IMG/VR virus record: IMGVR_UViG_3300050016_000385
Span: 1 to 59,939 of that record
Length of the DNA: 59,939 nt
Source: a virus
Reading direction: 5' to 3' (one strand)
Made by a program: the position numbers and the translations under genes. The notes beneath the pieces were generated by a model. The model did not search any database and was not told where the DNA came from. It saw nothing but the letters and a program-made list of their open reading frames with translations. Positions 51,622 to 58,312 of the stretch are shown here, in pieces; within the stretch, counting starts at the first letter, position 1, and every line of letters begins with the position of its first letter.

Positions 51622-51768
51622 TTATTTCACCTTCTTCTGTTTGGCCCGTTTCGTGCGGGCGGCAGCAGCGGCCTTTGCAGCTTTCTTTGCGATTTCTTGT
51701 CGCCGCTTCGCCGTAAGACCCTCTGCACGGGCCAATCCACCGAGCCGAGCCATTTCGCTGACTTCCAT
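51622..51768 (-). CDS. 48-aa basic protein near divergent promoters
   Basis: MARLGGLARAEGLTAKRRQE follows the first five residues; the remainder is Lys/Ala/Arg-rich (IAKKAAKAAAAARTKRAKQK). The LGGLARAExLTxxRRxEIAxKAA pattern occurs in small bacterial proteins of unknown function. It is the first gene left of the divergent operator region, so a DNA-binding or regulatory role is plausible but unproven. Confidence 0.55.
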   Translation of the reverse strand: MEVSEMARLGGLARAEGLTAKRRQEIAKKAAKAAAAARTKRAKQKKVK

Positions 51769-51772
51769 GTAG

Positions 51773-51789
51773 GCAAGGTACCACCTTGC
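51773..51789. promoter_or_regulatory. Inverted-repeat operator GCAAGGT-ACC-ACCTTGC
   Basis: A perfect 7-bp inverted repeat with a 3-bp centre lies right before the leftward gene at 51,768. The half-site GCAAGGT recurs at 51,837-51,843 inside the rightward promoter spacer. The shared half-site suggests one regulator controls both divergent units. Confidence 0.55.
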
Positions 51790-51822
51790 AGGCAAGAACA
51801 CAAGAACTTTCTATTTTAGTGC

Positions 51823-51851
51823 TTGACAGCTTGCAAGCAAGGTGAGAGAAT
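51823..51851 (+). promoter_or_regulatory. Rightward early promoter with palindromic operator
   Basis: Consensus -35 TTGACA (51,823-51,828), a 17-bp spacer, and -10 GAGAAT (51,846-51,851, 4/6). The spacer holds the perfect palindrome GCTTGCAAGC (51,829-51,838) and the GCAAGGT half-site, so a bound regulator would block polymerase. It drives the plus-strand operon beginning at 51,929. Confidence 0.65.
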
Positions 51852-51928
51852 ACATGGTGTAAACGGGCAGACCGAGTGTTAGTAGCACCCGATCCGCCCT
51901 AACCGAAACGACCTAAATGGGAGGCCGC

Positions 51929-52138
51929 ATGGCTCACAGCACTCTACCAGTTCTCCCCCACCCGCAATTTCCACAGGTGGTTCCCGAACAAACTCTTTCT
52001 CTCTGCTGCTACGAGTCCCCGGAATCCGTCTGGGGCGCGTGCGACGGCCAGCCCTGCCTAGAAATCGCCCGCGTGCATGACGTAGCCCGCGAAATGGACT
52101 ACTGCGCCCGGCACTGGCGGGAGGTGAGCCGTGGCTGA
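51929..52138 (+). CDS. 69-aa Cys/His small protein, first gene of early operon
   Basis: ATG 51929 is preferred over ATG 51917 because GGGAGG sits 4 nt upstream of it. The protein has CCYESPES, CDGQPC and a final DYCARHWREV, a possible zinc site with Cys and His. It overlaps the next gene by 8 nt. Unknown function. Confidence 0.6.
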   Translation: MAHSTLPVLPHPQFPQVVPEQTLSLCCYESPESVWGACDGQPCLEIARVHDVAREMDYCARHWREVSRG

Positions 52139-52418
52139 ACTCATTCATGCAAACGGAGACCAGTCCACAGTGCAACCGCGAATTCCTCAGCGAGGATTCA
52201 GTCTCAGCGAACTTTACGCCATCATCGGCTGCAAAACGGTACAGGCGATCGCTCTCGCCGATGGACGCACGATGTGGATGGACGAGGAAGGCAAGCTGCA
52301 AGGCGGACTTCTCATCGTCAACGAGAAAGCGACGAAGCTGCTAGTCGAAGCGGGAGGCATTCCGGGCGACGAAGTTGTGGGCAACGTCCTGATCACGGAG
52401 CCGGGGGAAGTGAAATGA
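52131..52418 (+). CDS. DUF3846 family protein
   Basis: 95 residues from GTG 52131. Core matches DUF3846: LSELYAIIGCKTVQAIALAD, WMDEEGKL, then NEKATKLL and a closing DEVVGNVLIT. Such proteins are common in phages and plasmids and of unknown function. Coupled to neighbours by GTG and ATGA overlaps in the early operon. Confidence 0.75.
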   Translation: MAELIHANGDQSTVQPRIPQRGFSLSELYAIIGCKTVQAIALADGRTMWMDEEGKLQGGLLIVNEKATKLLVEAGGIPGDEVVGNVLITEPGEVK

Positions 52419-52678
52419 GAAACACTCCCTCCGAATTCTCTCTCCTCTGCCGCGACCGTGACCATGCCGCCTATGGAGTGGTCGGCGCGGCAACTGTCGC
52501 TCTGGCCTTCCTCAACCTGAAAGAAGTCCCGTCCGCCGTCCGAACTTTACTCGAAGCCCTCACGATGTACCGCGAGGCCGACGAACGCATCACCGCATTC
52601 CACAAATCCCAAACTCAGAAAAAGGAGAATCAACATGTCAGCGCAAGCACAACCGATCACCAATCCAACGCAGCCTAG
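52415..52678 (+). CDS. Hypothetical early protein, 87 aa
   Basis: ATG 52415 forms ATGA with the upstream stop. The protein is helical (AAYGVVGAATVALAFLNLKE; VRTLLEALTMYREADERITA) with a polar C-terminal tail. The last 44 nt overlap the start of the AAA_24 gene in another frame. No family recognised. Confidence 0.6.
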   Translation: MRNTPSEFSLLCRDRDHAAYGVVGAATVALAFLNLKEVPSAVRTLLEALTMYREADERITAFHKSQTQKKENQHVSASTTDHQSNAA

Positions 52679-53855
52679 TGTTCAACCGCACTTGATTCAC
52701 AACCTAGAGAAGAAGCCCATCCAGATCATCCCTACCAAACTCGCCATCTTCGGCGAACAGGGAGTGGGGAAAACCGCGACCGCCTGCCTCTACGCCGCGG
52801 CAATCTCGAAAGAGTTCTACGGCGGCGCTCCGGTCTGGGGCACCGATCCTGAGCTGGGGATGCAGTTCCCCAGGCGCACCATCTTCGCGCCGGAGAAGAT
52901 CGACTTCCAGATTCGCACCGTGCCCACGTTTCAAGGGATGATGACCGATCTGCGGGACGCCGAACGCGCCGGGGCTTGTGTCTGGATGGTCGAGTTGCAG
53001 AAAATCTGGATCGAGCTGCTGAAAACCGTCCGCAAGAAATCGCCGAACAATTGGGGCAACGAACTGAACGCCATGTGGACCGACTACGTGGCCCACTTCC
53101 TTAACTCGAAACTGCACTGCATCGGCTTGGGCCGCGTTGGGGACGTGACCGATGATCTGATCGACGAAAAAGGCGCGATCACGAAAGTCAAGACGGGCGA
53201 AAAGATGAAGGCCGGCGGGTCCAATAACTTCGGGTACGAGCCCCACTTGGTCTTGCGGATGAAGCTCGAAATCAAGCCGCGCCGCAAGGACGGGAAGATC
53301 ACCGATGGCGAAGGCCGTATGAACCACGTCGCCTATGTGCTCAAGGATCGGACTTGGGCCTTGAACGGAAAAGAGTTCCGCTGGTCCGACAAAGCAGGCT
53401 ACAAACCGGGCGGCTACGCGCAAGTCTGGCAGAGCCTTCGCGGACACTTCGCCGCCGTCCAGGAGACGATGGGATTCACCACGCTCGACACCACCGCAAA
53501 CTCGGAAGCCATGATCGACAACGAGGGCAACGGCGAGTTCTACGCCAAGCGCCAGCGCCGGGAAGTGATGTCGGCCGAGATCAAAGGCTGTCTCGATCTT
53601 CACTTCGCCGGACAGGGCAAAGAGGACAAGCAAGTGCGGATCGCCATCTCGGAACTGATCTTCGGAGTGAAGTCGAAGGAAGCCGCAGACGCGCTGCCCG
53701 TCGAACAACTGGAGCGCGGCCTCCGCATCCTGCACGCCTACGAGAAAATCGCGGTCCACGACATGACCTCAAAAGACACGGTGCTGATCCAGATGCACGA
53801 CTGCATCGCCGAGTACGACCGGGGCGAATCGGAGGAGTGGGAGTTGCCGTTCTAG
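52635..53855 (+). CDS. AAA_24/Sak4-like phage recombination ATPase
   Basis: 406 residues, with AAGGAG before ATG 52635. Walker A GEQGVGKTA at 40-48, preceded by KLAIF. The segment after it (VWGTDPELGMQFP) and the later GRVGDVTDD, TGEKMKAGGSNNFGYEPHLV block (about 170-205) follow the order of Sak4-type single-strand annealing ATPases. The Walker B strand reads CVWMVEL, with Glu where Asp is usual, so hydrolysis should be tested. Likely role: homologous annealing or recombination of phage DNA. Largest gene of the early operon. Confidence 0.75.
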   Translation: MSAQAQPITNPTQPSVQPHLIHNLEKKPIQIIPTKLAIFGEQGVGKTATACLYAAAISKEFYGGAPVWGTDPELGMQFPRRTIFAPEKIDFQIRTVPTFQGMMTDLRDAERAGACVWMVELQKIWIELLKTVRKKSPNNWGNELNAMWTDYVAHFLNSKLHCIGLGRVGDVTDDLIDEKGAITKVKTGEKMKAGGSNNFGYEPHLVLRMKLEIKPRRKDGKITDGEGRMNHVAYVLKDRTWALNGKEFRWSDKAGYKPGGYAQVWQSLRGHFAAVQETMGFTTLDTTANSEAMIDNEGNGEFYAKRQRREVMSAEIKGCLDLHFAGQGKEDKQVRIAISELIFGVKSKEAADALPVEQLERGLRILHAYEKIAVHDMTSKDTVLIQMHDCIAEYDRGESEEWELPF

Positions 53856-53930
53856 CCTTTCATCTTCTCGGCCCTCCGTCTGCTTGCGACACCGAGAACA
53901 AACCCGAAGGCCCGAGGGAGGAAAGGGCCA

Positions 53931-53959
53931 TCGAAAATCAGGTCGAAACCGGGTATAAC
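53931..53959 (+). promoter_or_regulatory. Possible internal promoter
   Basis: TCGAAA (53,931-53,936, 4/6 to the -35 box), a 17-bp spacer and TATAAC (53,954-53,959, 5/6) precede the gene at 54,012. The -10 lies inside a hairpin-forming sequence. Tentative. Confidence 0.35.
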
Positions 53960-53997
53960 AATTTCCTTATATCCGGTCTGCCGAGTGAGGCTCGGCA
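53948..53997 (+). promoter_or_regulatory. Tandem hairpins in mRNA leader
   Basis: ACCGGGTATA (53,948-53,957) pairs with TATATCCGGT (53,968-53,977) as a 10-bp stem with one G-U pair. A second stem, TGCCGAG/CTCGGCA (53,979-53,997), follows at once and ends 3 nt before the GAGGAG ribosome site of the gene at 54,012. Together they fill the gap after the ATPase gene. They may be an attenuator or a 5' leader structure controlling that gene. Confidence 0.45.
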
Positions 53998-54011
53998 CTG
54001 AGGAGACCAAC

Positions 54012-54308
54012 ATGGAGCAGAACGAACTTTTGCAGGACTTGGCGCTGAAATTGGACTTAGCGAATATGGAACTCCAGACAATCGACGAAGTTCTCGCTCG
54101 ACGGCCCGCTCTGGACGGATTGAAGCATCGCACCGAAAAAATCGAACGCGCGTGTCAGGCTAACGGCGACCTACTGAAGGTTCTCGAAGCGGCGCGACAC
54201 TGCATCAAGAGCTACCAGCACGGGAACGCCGCCACCGACCTAGCGAAGGAGATGGCCGAAAAGATCGAGGAAGTTCTGAAGAAAAACGGTGTCGAGATTC
54301 AATTTTGA
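54012..54308 (+). CDS. Helical coiled-coil early protein, 98 aa
   Basis: ATG 54012 is set by GAGGAG. Heptad-like helices (LLQDLALKLDLANMELQTID; DLAKEMAEKIEEVLKKNG), one Cys pair. No family recognised. Part of the plus-strand early operon. Confidence 0.6.
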   Translation: MEQNELLQDLALKLDLANMELQTIDEVLARRPALDGLKHRTEKIERACQANGDLLKVLEAARHCIKSYQHGNAATDLAKEMAEKIEEVLKKNGVEIQF

Positions 54309-54320
54309 TCCGCCGCCGCC

Positions 54321-54758
54321 CCATCCCGCGCTCCCGAGGAAGGAGGAGTCATGGCACTGCTGAATATTGACGAAAAGACGGTCGGCATCTGGTTCCTCGC
54401 TCTCACCGACGATTGCGATTGGATGTGCGGGGTGAGCGAAACCGAGCCGGAGAAAAAGTACCAGATCAATTACCGCTTCCGCTACCACAAAGACGACAAG
54501 GTGTTCGATTCCGCAGACGAGAAAAGCAGTTATGGCGTGAAGGCGTCCTGCACTCGCAGTTTTGCCATTGCGACGGTCCGGCACATCGCCTCAGAGATGA
54601 AAGCGAAAGGGGCAATCGGGGAGATCGACGAACTGTTGATGCAGGACGGCGATGTAGACCGCTTCCTGAAAGAATTCCGAGACAAGCCCTACGTCTACAT
54701 CCGCGTCGAGGGAAGAATCAAACCGTGACCTTTCGACGAAGGCCCATCCCGCGCTCCC
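54321..54758 (+). repeat. 16-bp direct repeats flanking one gene
   Basis: CCCATCCCGCGCTCCC occurs at 54,321-54,336, before the gene at 54,351, and at 54,743-54,758, inside the start of the HNH gene, where it codes part of RRRPIPRS. In a different frame the first copy would also read RRRPIPRS. This suggests the 125-aa gene was inserted at, or duplicated with, the 5' end of the HNH gene. Confidence 0.55.
54351..54728 (+). CDS. Hypothetical early protein, 125 aa
   Basis: Very strong ribosome site (GGAAGGAGGAG). Alpha/beta protein with WFLALTDDCDWMCGVSETEP, YRFRYHKDDKVFD and a final YVYIRVEGRI. No motif recognised. Flanked by 16-bp direct repeats and coupled to the HNH gene by GTGA, so it may be a mobile or recently added cassette. 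Confidence 0.6.
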   Translation: MALLNIDEKTVGIWFLALTDDCDWMCGVSETEPEKKYQINYRFRYHKDDKVFDSADEKSSYGVKASCTRSFAIATVRHIASEMKAKGAIGEIDELLMQDGDVDRFLKEFRDKPYVYIRVEGRIKP

Positions 54759-55072
54759 ATGACTATCCCGAATCCTCCCTGCGCTACACCGCCATCCTCG
54801 CCGGGTCCGTGCGTGTCTACCCGGACGGAAGGGAAGTCTGCGTGGATTCTCTAGCGGGATGGAGGGAATACAAACGCCGCGTAAAGGTGATGCTAGAGCG
54901 TCAGGGAGGCCACTGCAGCCTCTGCGGGAAGAAATTGGCCCTAAACCATGCCACCTTTGAACATCAGCGACGTAGAGGCATGGGAGCAGCGTGGCGGGAC
55001 GACCGGATCGTTAAGGACGGTCAGGATTGGAACAGGGCGGCGCACTGGGTGTGCAATTCAGCGAAGGGCTAG
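54725..55072 (+). CDS. HNH endonuclease
   Basis: 115 residues from GTG 54725 (GTGA overlap). HNH pattern: CSLC (Cys64, Cys67), FEHQRRRGMG (His80), then NRAAHWVCN (Asn103, His107, Cys110, Asn111) with a final SAKG. Two Cys pairs coordinate zinc; the His-Asn-His metal site should nick or cut DNA. Phage HNH enzymes act in packaging or homing. The first 10 residues repeat a sequence found upstream of the previous gene. The last 62 nt overlap the convergent gene ending at 55,011. Confidence 0.78.
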   Translation: MTFRRRPIPRSHDYPESSLRYTAILAGSVRVYPDGREVCVDSLAGWREYKRRVKVMLERQGGHCSLCGKKLALNHATFEHQRRRGMGAAWRDDRIVKDGQDWNRAAHWVCNSAKG

Positions 55073-55292
55073 GCGGGATTTTTCCGAGCGCCGCTGCCTG
55101 ACGAAGAATATCGCGGGACGCATTTTCTCGGTAAACACTCAGGCCGATTTCGCATCCCCAAGCTATCGCCGCGCCGATGACACAGGAGAACAAGCGCTCC
55201 TTCTCGGGACTCCATTCCCGCGTCTTTCGGAAATCGAGGAAATCCTTTTCGGCTTCCATGAAACTTGCCTTCATTGAATCGACGCCTTTCAC
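55011..55292 (-). CDS. Hypothetical protein overlapping HNH gene
   Basis: 93 residues from GTG 55292 (GTGA with the upstream gene). Residues 10-45 are charged and helical (EAEKDFLDFRKTREWSPEKE), 38-52 hydrophobic (VIGAAIAWGCEIGL), and the tail is Pro-rich. The last 62 nt are antisense to the HNH 3' end, so leftward and rightward early transcripts meet here. No terminator seen between them. Confidence 0.55.
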   Translation of the reverse strand: MKGVDSMKASFMEAEKDFLDFRKTREWSPEKERLFSCVIGAAIAWGCEIGLSVYRENASRDILRQAAALGKIPPSPSLNCTPSAPPCSNPDRP

Positions 55293-55489
55293 TTCTTCTG
55301 CTCTACCTGGTACGGAGTGTAGTTCGGGTTGCCCTCGTTGAGACGGTTCAGTAGCGAAACAACTTTCACGTGTTCGCCGCCGTTTTTCCAGATCATCGCG
55401 GTAAAGGAACCGAGAGCCATCAAGATCATTTCGTAATCTTGCCGGCTCATGGTCAGTACCACCTGCCCGTTCTCTTCGCGGTAGCTCAC
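55289..55489 (-). CDS. 66-aa hypothetical protein
   Basis: GTG 55489 directly follows the upstream stop. MSYREENGQVVLTMSRQDYE has strand then helix; the rest (MILMALGSFTAMIWKNGG, KVVSLLNRLNEGNPNYTPYQ) is helical. Unknown. Confidence 0.6.
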   Translation of the reverse strand: MSYREENGQVVLTMSRQDYEMILMALGSFTAMIWKNGGEHVKVVSLLNRLNEGNPNYTPYQVEQKK

Positions 55490-55786
55490 TCAGCCTCCAA
55501 ACTTTTCGAGCTTCTCGGGCAGCACGTTGTTTTTGATCGGGCCACCGAAAGGTATTGGCCCGTTAACTTTAAGCGAGATCGCCATGCACTTCGCGCGGCA
55601 CAGAATGTGCAACCGGGGATTCGCAGCCCTCTTATTGGCGACGACAGGCCAGACGGAACATGCTCTGCCACACGCTTCACACTGGCATCGCACTCCACGC
55701 GAAAACGGGTTCCAATCATGCGCCCAGACAATCGCATGGTAAGCGGAATCATCGGCCCACGATTTAATCAACTGTTCCGGGTTCAC
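55490..55786 (-). CDS. Cys-rich hypothetical protein, 98 aa
   Basis: GTG 55786 overlaps the upstream stop (GTGA). Cys pattern CQCEACGRAC near residues 39-48 and CRAKC near 63-67 suggests a zinc site. C-terminal half is hydrophobic/basic (MAISLKVNGPIPFGGPI). Unknown function. Confidence 0.6.
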   Translation of the reverse strand: MNPEQLIKSWADDSAYHAIVWAHDWNPFSRGVRCQCEACGRACSVWPVVANKRAANPRLHILCRAKCMAISLKVNGPIPFGGPIKNNVLPEKLEKFGG

Positions 55787-56160
55787 GCCACCACCGCCCT
55801 TTCGCACCGGCACTTCCGTCCCCCGCCGATCGGGAAGCCGCACTCCTCGTCGTCGGCATGAATGTGGCCGCAGTCGGGGCACCAGTCCGCTTCGCCGTAG
55901 CGTTTCTGTGGGGCGGGCGGGAACACCTTCAGTCCGGTTGTGACATCTTGAGACAAGTTGCCGATCTTGCGCACTTCCTCGGCCAGTTCCCGCAGCCAGG
56001 CTTTGAAATCGGTGGCGTCGCAGAGCCGCTGTCTCTCGCCGAGGCGCGCTTCCTCGACGTGGTCGGCCAGATAGCGGAAGATGAGCCGGGCTTGCAACAA
56101 GGCTGCGCGGCGGTCGCCGGGGCCGAGCGGGAGATCGGAGATCAAGTCGCGGGAGTTCAT
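55783..56160 (-). CDS. Helical protein with zinc-ribbon-like C-terminus
   Basis: 125 residues. N-terminal helices (DRRAALLQARLIFRYLADHV; AWLRELAEEVRKIGNL), then CPDCGHIHADDEECG and KCRCE near residues 92-121, a likely zinc ribbon. Coupled both sides by overlaps. Unknown. Confidence 0.6.
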   Translation of the reverse strand: MNSRDLISDLPLGPGDRRAALLQARLIFRYLADHVEEARLGERQRLCDATDFKAWLRELAEEVRKIGNLSQDVTTGLKVFPPAPQKRYGEADWCPDCGHIHADDEECGFPIGGGRKCRCERAVVA

Positions 56161-56387
56161 CGCTCTCTCTCCCGAATTTCGCGCTTCACTTCGTCGCTCG
56201 GCTCGTAGACTAGATACTTCGCACGCATCTGGATCAGCAGTGGACGGATCAGCGGGTAGTTCTCCAAGTCTGCGACTAACCCGGCGCGGGCAATCGCTCT
56301 CACGAAGCCGCCGCCATACTCATCCGCTGCCGCAAGCCATTCCAGCAATTCCGGGTCGTCGTTCTGTGCGATCAGAAACTCTGTCAT
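56157..56387 (-). CDS. 76-aa helical hypothetical protein
   Basis: ATG 56387 overlaps the upstream TGA (ATGA). All-helical, acidic at the start (NDDPELLEWLAAADEYGGGF) and basic at the end (DEVKREIRERER). Unknown. Confidence 0.55.
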   Translation of the reverse strand: MTEFLIAQNDDPELLEWLAAADEYGGGFVRAIARAGLVADLENYPLIRPLLIQMRAKYLVYEPSDEVKREIRERER

Positions 56388-56746
56388 GGTGCCTCCATGT
56401 TCGGCGCGAAGCGCAGGCTCCACGGCCAGCGCATAGCGCGGCTTTCAAATCGGATGGCGTTATGCACGCTCAACTCGTGCGGGTAAGGACGTTGGGCGCA
56501 GGTGCAAGCGACGGGAGCTAGAATCTGCGGACGCGGCCCGGTCAGATATGCAAACGTCGCATCAGTGCACCGGACGTAGAGGTCGCCGTTCTTGCGCTTC
56601 GTGGAAATTCCAGCTTCGCGGAAATGTTTCTCGACAACTTCGACACCGATAACGTGATCGCCGTCATGGAACAAATCGAGGACGCAACCGGGGAAGTCGC
56701 AGGGAACTGGATCGCCGGAAAAATCGAGTGCGAAGTCGGCGCTCAT
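56384..56746 (-). CDS. Hypothetical protein, 120 aa
   Basis: ATG 56746 chosen because it gives ATGA with the upstream gene. N-terminal CDFPGCVLDLFHDGDHVIGV has one Cys pair and His/Asp residues; middle KRKNGDLYVRCTDATFAYL; C-terminus CTCAQRPYP. The spaced Cys and His may bind metal. No family recognised. Confidence 0.55.
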   Translation of the reverse strand: MSADFALDFSGDPVPCDFPGCVLDLFHDGDHVIGVEVVEKHFREAGISTKRKNGDLYVRCTDATFAYLTGPRPQILAPVACTCAQRPYPHELSVHNAIRFESRAMRWPWSLRFAPNMEAP

Positions 56747-56931
56747 GCGAACAAACTCCACTGCCGCTCCACTTCCGGTTTCACCAATTCGCCGTGCTGC
56801 CGCTCCAGTCTAGCGATGCACTCCAGACACGGCCCTTTGCGGCGGTCGTCGATGCGGTGCGGCGTCGGCTTCCCGCACTTGTTGCAGTAGAAGGTTGCGG
56901 ATATCGTGTTGCGGGTGAAGTGCTCGGTCAT
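56743..56931 (-). CDS. 62-aa zinc-ribbon protein
   Basis: Clear ribbon: CNKCG (16-20) and CLEC (35-38) with a His at 25, then a short helix and a Trp-containing tail. ATG 56931 overlaps the upstream stop (ATGA). Possibly a transcription or host-takeover factor; unproven. Confidence 0.65.
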   Translation of the reverse strand: MTEHFTRNTISATFYCNKCGKPTPHRIDDRRKGPCLECIARLERQHGELVKPEVERQWSLFA

Positions 56932-57188
56932 GCAGCCCTCACGTCGTCGCCAATTAGTCCGGCAGCTTCAGGAGTTCCGCAGCGAAACTTCAGGAGACGC
57001 CCGCCCGCGACGAATCCCCTCTGAGAGATGGCAACCCAGCAGCAACCGAAACAACGCTCACATGACGCCATTTTGAGTTGCCCGGTGTAGCTGAGATAAC
57101 CGCGCTCAAAGGGGCCGAGTTTATGGCCGAGCGACTCAGCAGCCTTGACCGCCCTTTGCTTAATCGGCGTCCAATTCAACCGGCTCAC
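56928..57188 (-). CDS. Cys-rich hypothetical protein, 86 aa, with shared leader
   Basis: GTG 57188 is chosen over ATG 57242 because it sits behind the repeated leader and a GAGGAGAGC ribosome site that also precede the two upstream genes. The protein opens MSRLNWTPIKQRAVKAAESL and has SCERCFGCCW near residues 42-51, a metal-binding cluster. Unknown function. Confidence 0.6.
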   Translation of the reverse strand: MSRLNWTPIKQRAVKAAESLGHKLGPFERGYLSYTGQLKMASCERCFGCCWVAISQRGFVAGGRLLKFRCGTPEAAGLIGDDVRAA

Positions 57189-57215
57189 GCTCTCCTCACT
57201 TTCCGGGGCGGGCTT
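57189..57215 (-). promoter_or_regulatory. Translation leader repeat, copy 1
   Basis: In transcript sense, AAGCCCGCCCCGGAAAG (57,199-57,215) begins right at the stop of the upstream gene and runs through TGAGGAGAGC into GTG 57188. Same design as copies 2 and 3, with a 9-nt shorter spacer. Confidence 0.6.
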
Positions 57216-57547
57216 CAGTTGTACCCCGTAGAAATTTGGCATGGCAGAGCCGCTCCGGATTCCGCTAATTTCCGCCATGTGGTCGTCGCCTTTTCGCCGT
57301 CATCGTCGAACTCGAATTCTTCGTCGAGGTTTTCGACCTCCTCGAAGTGATGAATCAAATCGTCTTCGGCGGTCTCTCGGTCACGCGGTCCCAACACATT
57401 GCGGTAGTACCGCTTCATCTCCTCTTCGGAATGCGCGGCGTAGTACTCGGTTCCGTCCGGGCCGATCTGCCAAACGCGAATCGGTCGATCATCTTCGACG
57501 GTCTGCGTATTGCCTGTATCCGTCTCCAGTTCAATTCTCTTGCTCAT
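57215..57547 (-). CDS. Acidic hypothetical protein, 110 aa
   Basis: ATG 57547 behind GGAGGACAGC. Glu/Asp-rich (EEEMKRYYRNVLGPRD, HFEEVENLDEEFEFDDDG) with a strand-rich N-terminus (RIELETDTGNTQTVEDDRPI). An acidic mimic or regulatory protein is conceivable. Unknown. Confidence 0.6.
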   Translation of the reverse strand: MSKRIELETDTGNTQTVEDDRPIRVWQIGPDGTEYYAAHSEEEMKRYYRNVLGPRDRETAEDDLIHHFEEVENLDEEFEFDDDGEKATTTWRKLAESGAALPCQISTGYN

Positions 57548-57583
57548 GCTGTCCTCCTTTGCCTGACTTTCCGGGCCGGGCTT
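57548..57583 (-). promoter_or_regulatory. Translation leader repeat, copy 2
   Basis: AAGCCCGGCCCGGAAAG, then TCAGGCAAAGGAGGACAGC and ATG 57547. It fills the whole intergenic gap. Differs from copy 3 at one base in the 17-bp block, and both share GGAGGACAGC. Confidence 0.65.
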
Positions 57584-57586
57584 CCC

Positions 57587-57823
57587 CTACACGTCCCGCA
57601 GCTTCAATTCCAGTTCGACCTTGCGGACTTGCACCAGTCGATATTCGCCGATGTAGACAGTTTCGCCCTTCTCCGCCAGCTCCTCCACGCCTTCCGCCGA
57701 AGTGAGCCACGGGTCTTCATTGTTCCCAAAGTCCCACTTAACGAACACCCGCTTCGGTAAAAGATTCCCCCGCACCCTGACGATCTTCTCTGACTTCGTA
57801 CCCTTTATGTCTCGTGCTTTCAT
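57587..57823 (-). CDS. Hypothetical protein, 78 aa
   Basis: ATG 57823 behind GGAGGACAGC. Strand-rich and basic (KIVRVRGNLLPKRVFVKWDF; TVYIGEYRLVQVRKVELELK). Probably a small beta-barrel. Followed by the leader of the next gene. Unknown function. Confidence 0.6.
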   Translation of the reverse strand: MKARDIKGTKSEKIVRVRGNLLPKRVFVKWDFGNNEDPWLTSAEGVEELAEKGETVYIGEYRLVQVRKVELELKLRDV

Positions 57824-58311
57824 GCTGTCCTCCACGTTTGTTCTTTCCGGGGCGGGCTTGTTGCCCCGAATCTGACTTCACTGGAATCAAATTCGAGTAC
57901 AGGGGCTAACTGCCCGCCCCCGGAACTGGTATTTCTGAATTCTTCGCCCGCTTCTCTTCCGCCAGTGTAGCGAGATTCGCCACAAACTTGCGCCGCACTT
58001 CGGTCGAATAAGTGTTTTCCGTGTTGGCCGCATCCAGCAGCGCCCAAACCATGTCGTTTATTTCTATCTGCGGGACGCGCAAATCCAAAAACTGAAAATC
58101 CTCCGGCCTCTGCGTGTGAATGGCGATCACGCCTTGAGCGTCGAGCTTCGCGATCTGTTCTGCGGTTAGCGGCTGTTTGTGAAGCAAAATTTGCGGCATA
58201 AATTACCTCCAAAGAAAACACGAGCACAATTCCCGGCCCCAGCCCGGTCATCAGCAGAACTTTGGCGATTGCCAGGACGAAGCGCCAGAGGTTGAAGAGT
58301 TCGGAGTGCAT
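57820..58311 (-). CDS. Overlapping ORF with N-terminal membrane segment, doubtful
   Basis: ATG 58311 is one base after the methyltransferase stop, so it is coupled. The first about 45 residues (FNLWRFVLAIAKVLLMTGLG, PGIVLVFSLEVIYAANFASQ) look like one or two membrane helices, encoded upstream of the 97-aa gene. Beyond that the frame (163 residues) is out-of-frame text over the better-supported gene. A short membrane peptide with a misplaced 3' end, or an overlapping gene, are both possible. Confidence 0.35.
   Translation of the reverse strand: MHSELFNLWRFVLAIAKVLLMTGLGPGIVLVFSLEVIYAANFASQTAANRRTDREARRSRRDRHSHAEAGGFSVFGFARPADRNKRHGLGAAGCGQHGKHLFDRSAAQVCGESRYTGGREAGEEFRNTSSGGGQLAPVLEFDSSEVRFGATSPPRKEQTWRTA
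57824..57859 (-). promoter_or_regulatory. Translation leader repeat, copy 3
   Basis: AAGCCCGCCCCGGAAAG, AACAAACGTGGAGGACAGC, then ATG 57823. The block can also pair with an upstream GGGGC (57,860s) to form a stem-loop, so it may be structured in the mRNA. Confidence 0.6.
57906..58199 (-). CDS. Hypothetical protein, 97 aa
   Basis: Strong GGAGGTAATTT before ATG 58199. N-terminus MPQILLHKQPLTAEQIAKLD is followed by strand GVIAIHT, then helices (NDMVWALLDAANTENTYSTE; FVANLATLAEEKRAK). No family recognised. Lies wholly inside a second open frame (57,820-58,311). Confidence 0.65.
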   Translation of the reverse strand: MPQILLHKQPLTAEQIAKLDAQGVIAIHTQRPEDFQFLDLRVPQIEINDMVWALLDAANTENTYSTEVRRKFVANLATLAEEKRAKNSEIPVPGAGS

Positions 58312-58312
58312 C

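Noticed and set aside
52704-53759. Long minus-strand open frame opposite the AAA_24 gene
   Set aside because: Antisense shadow: the plus-strand frame has Walker A and the family blocks.
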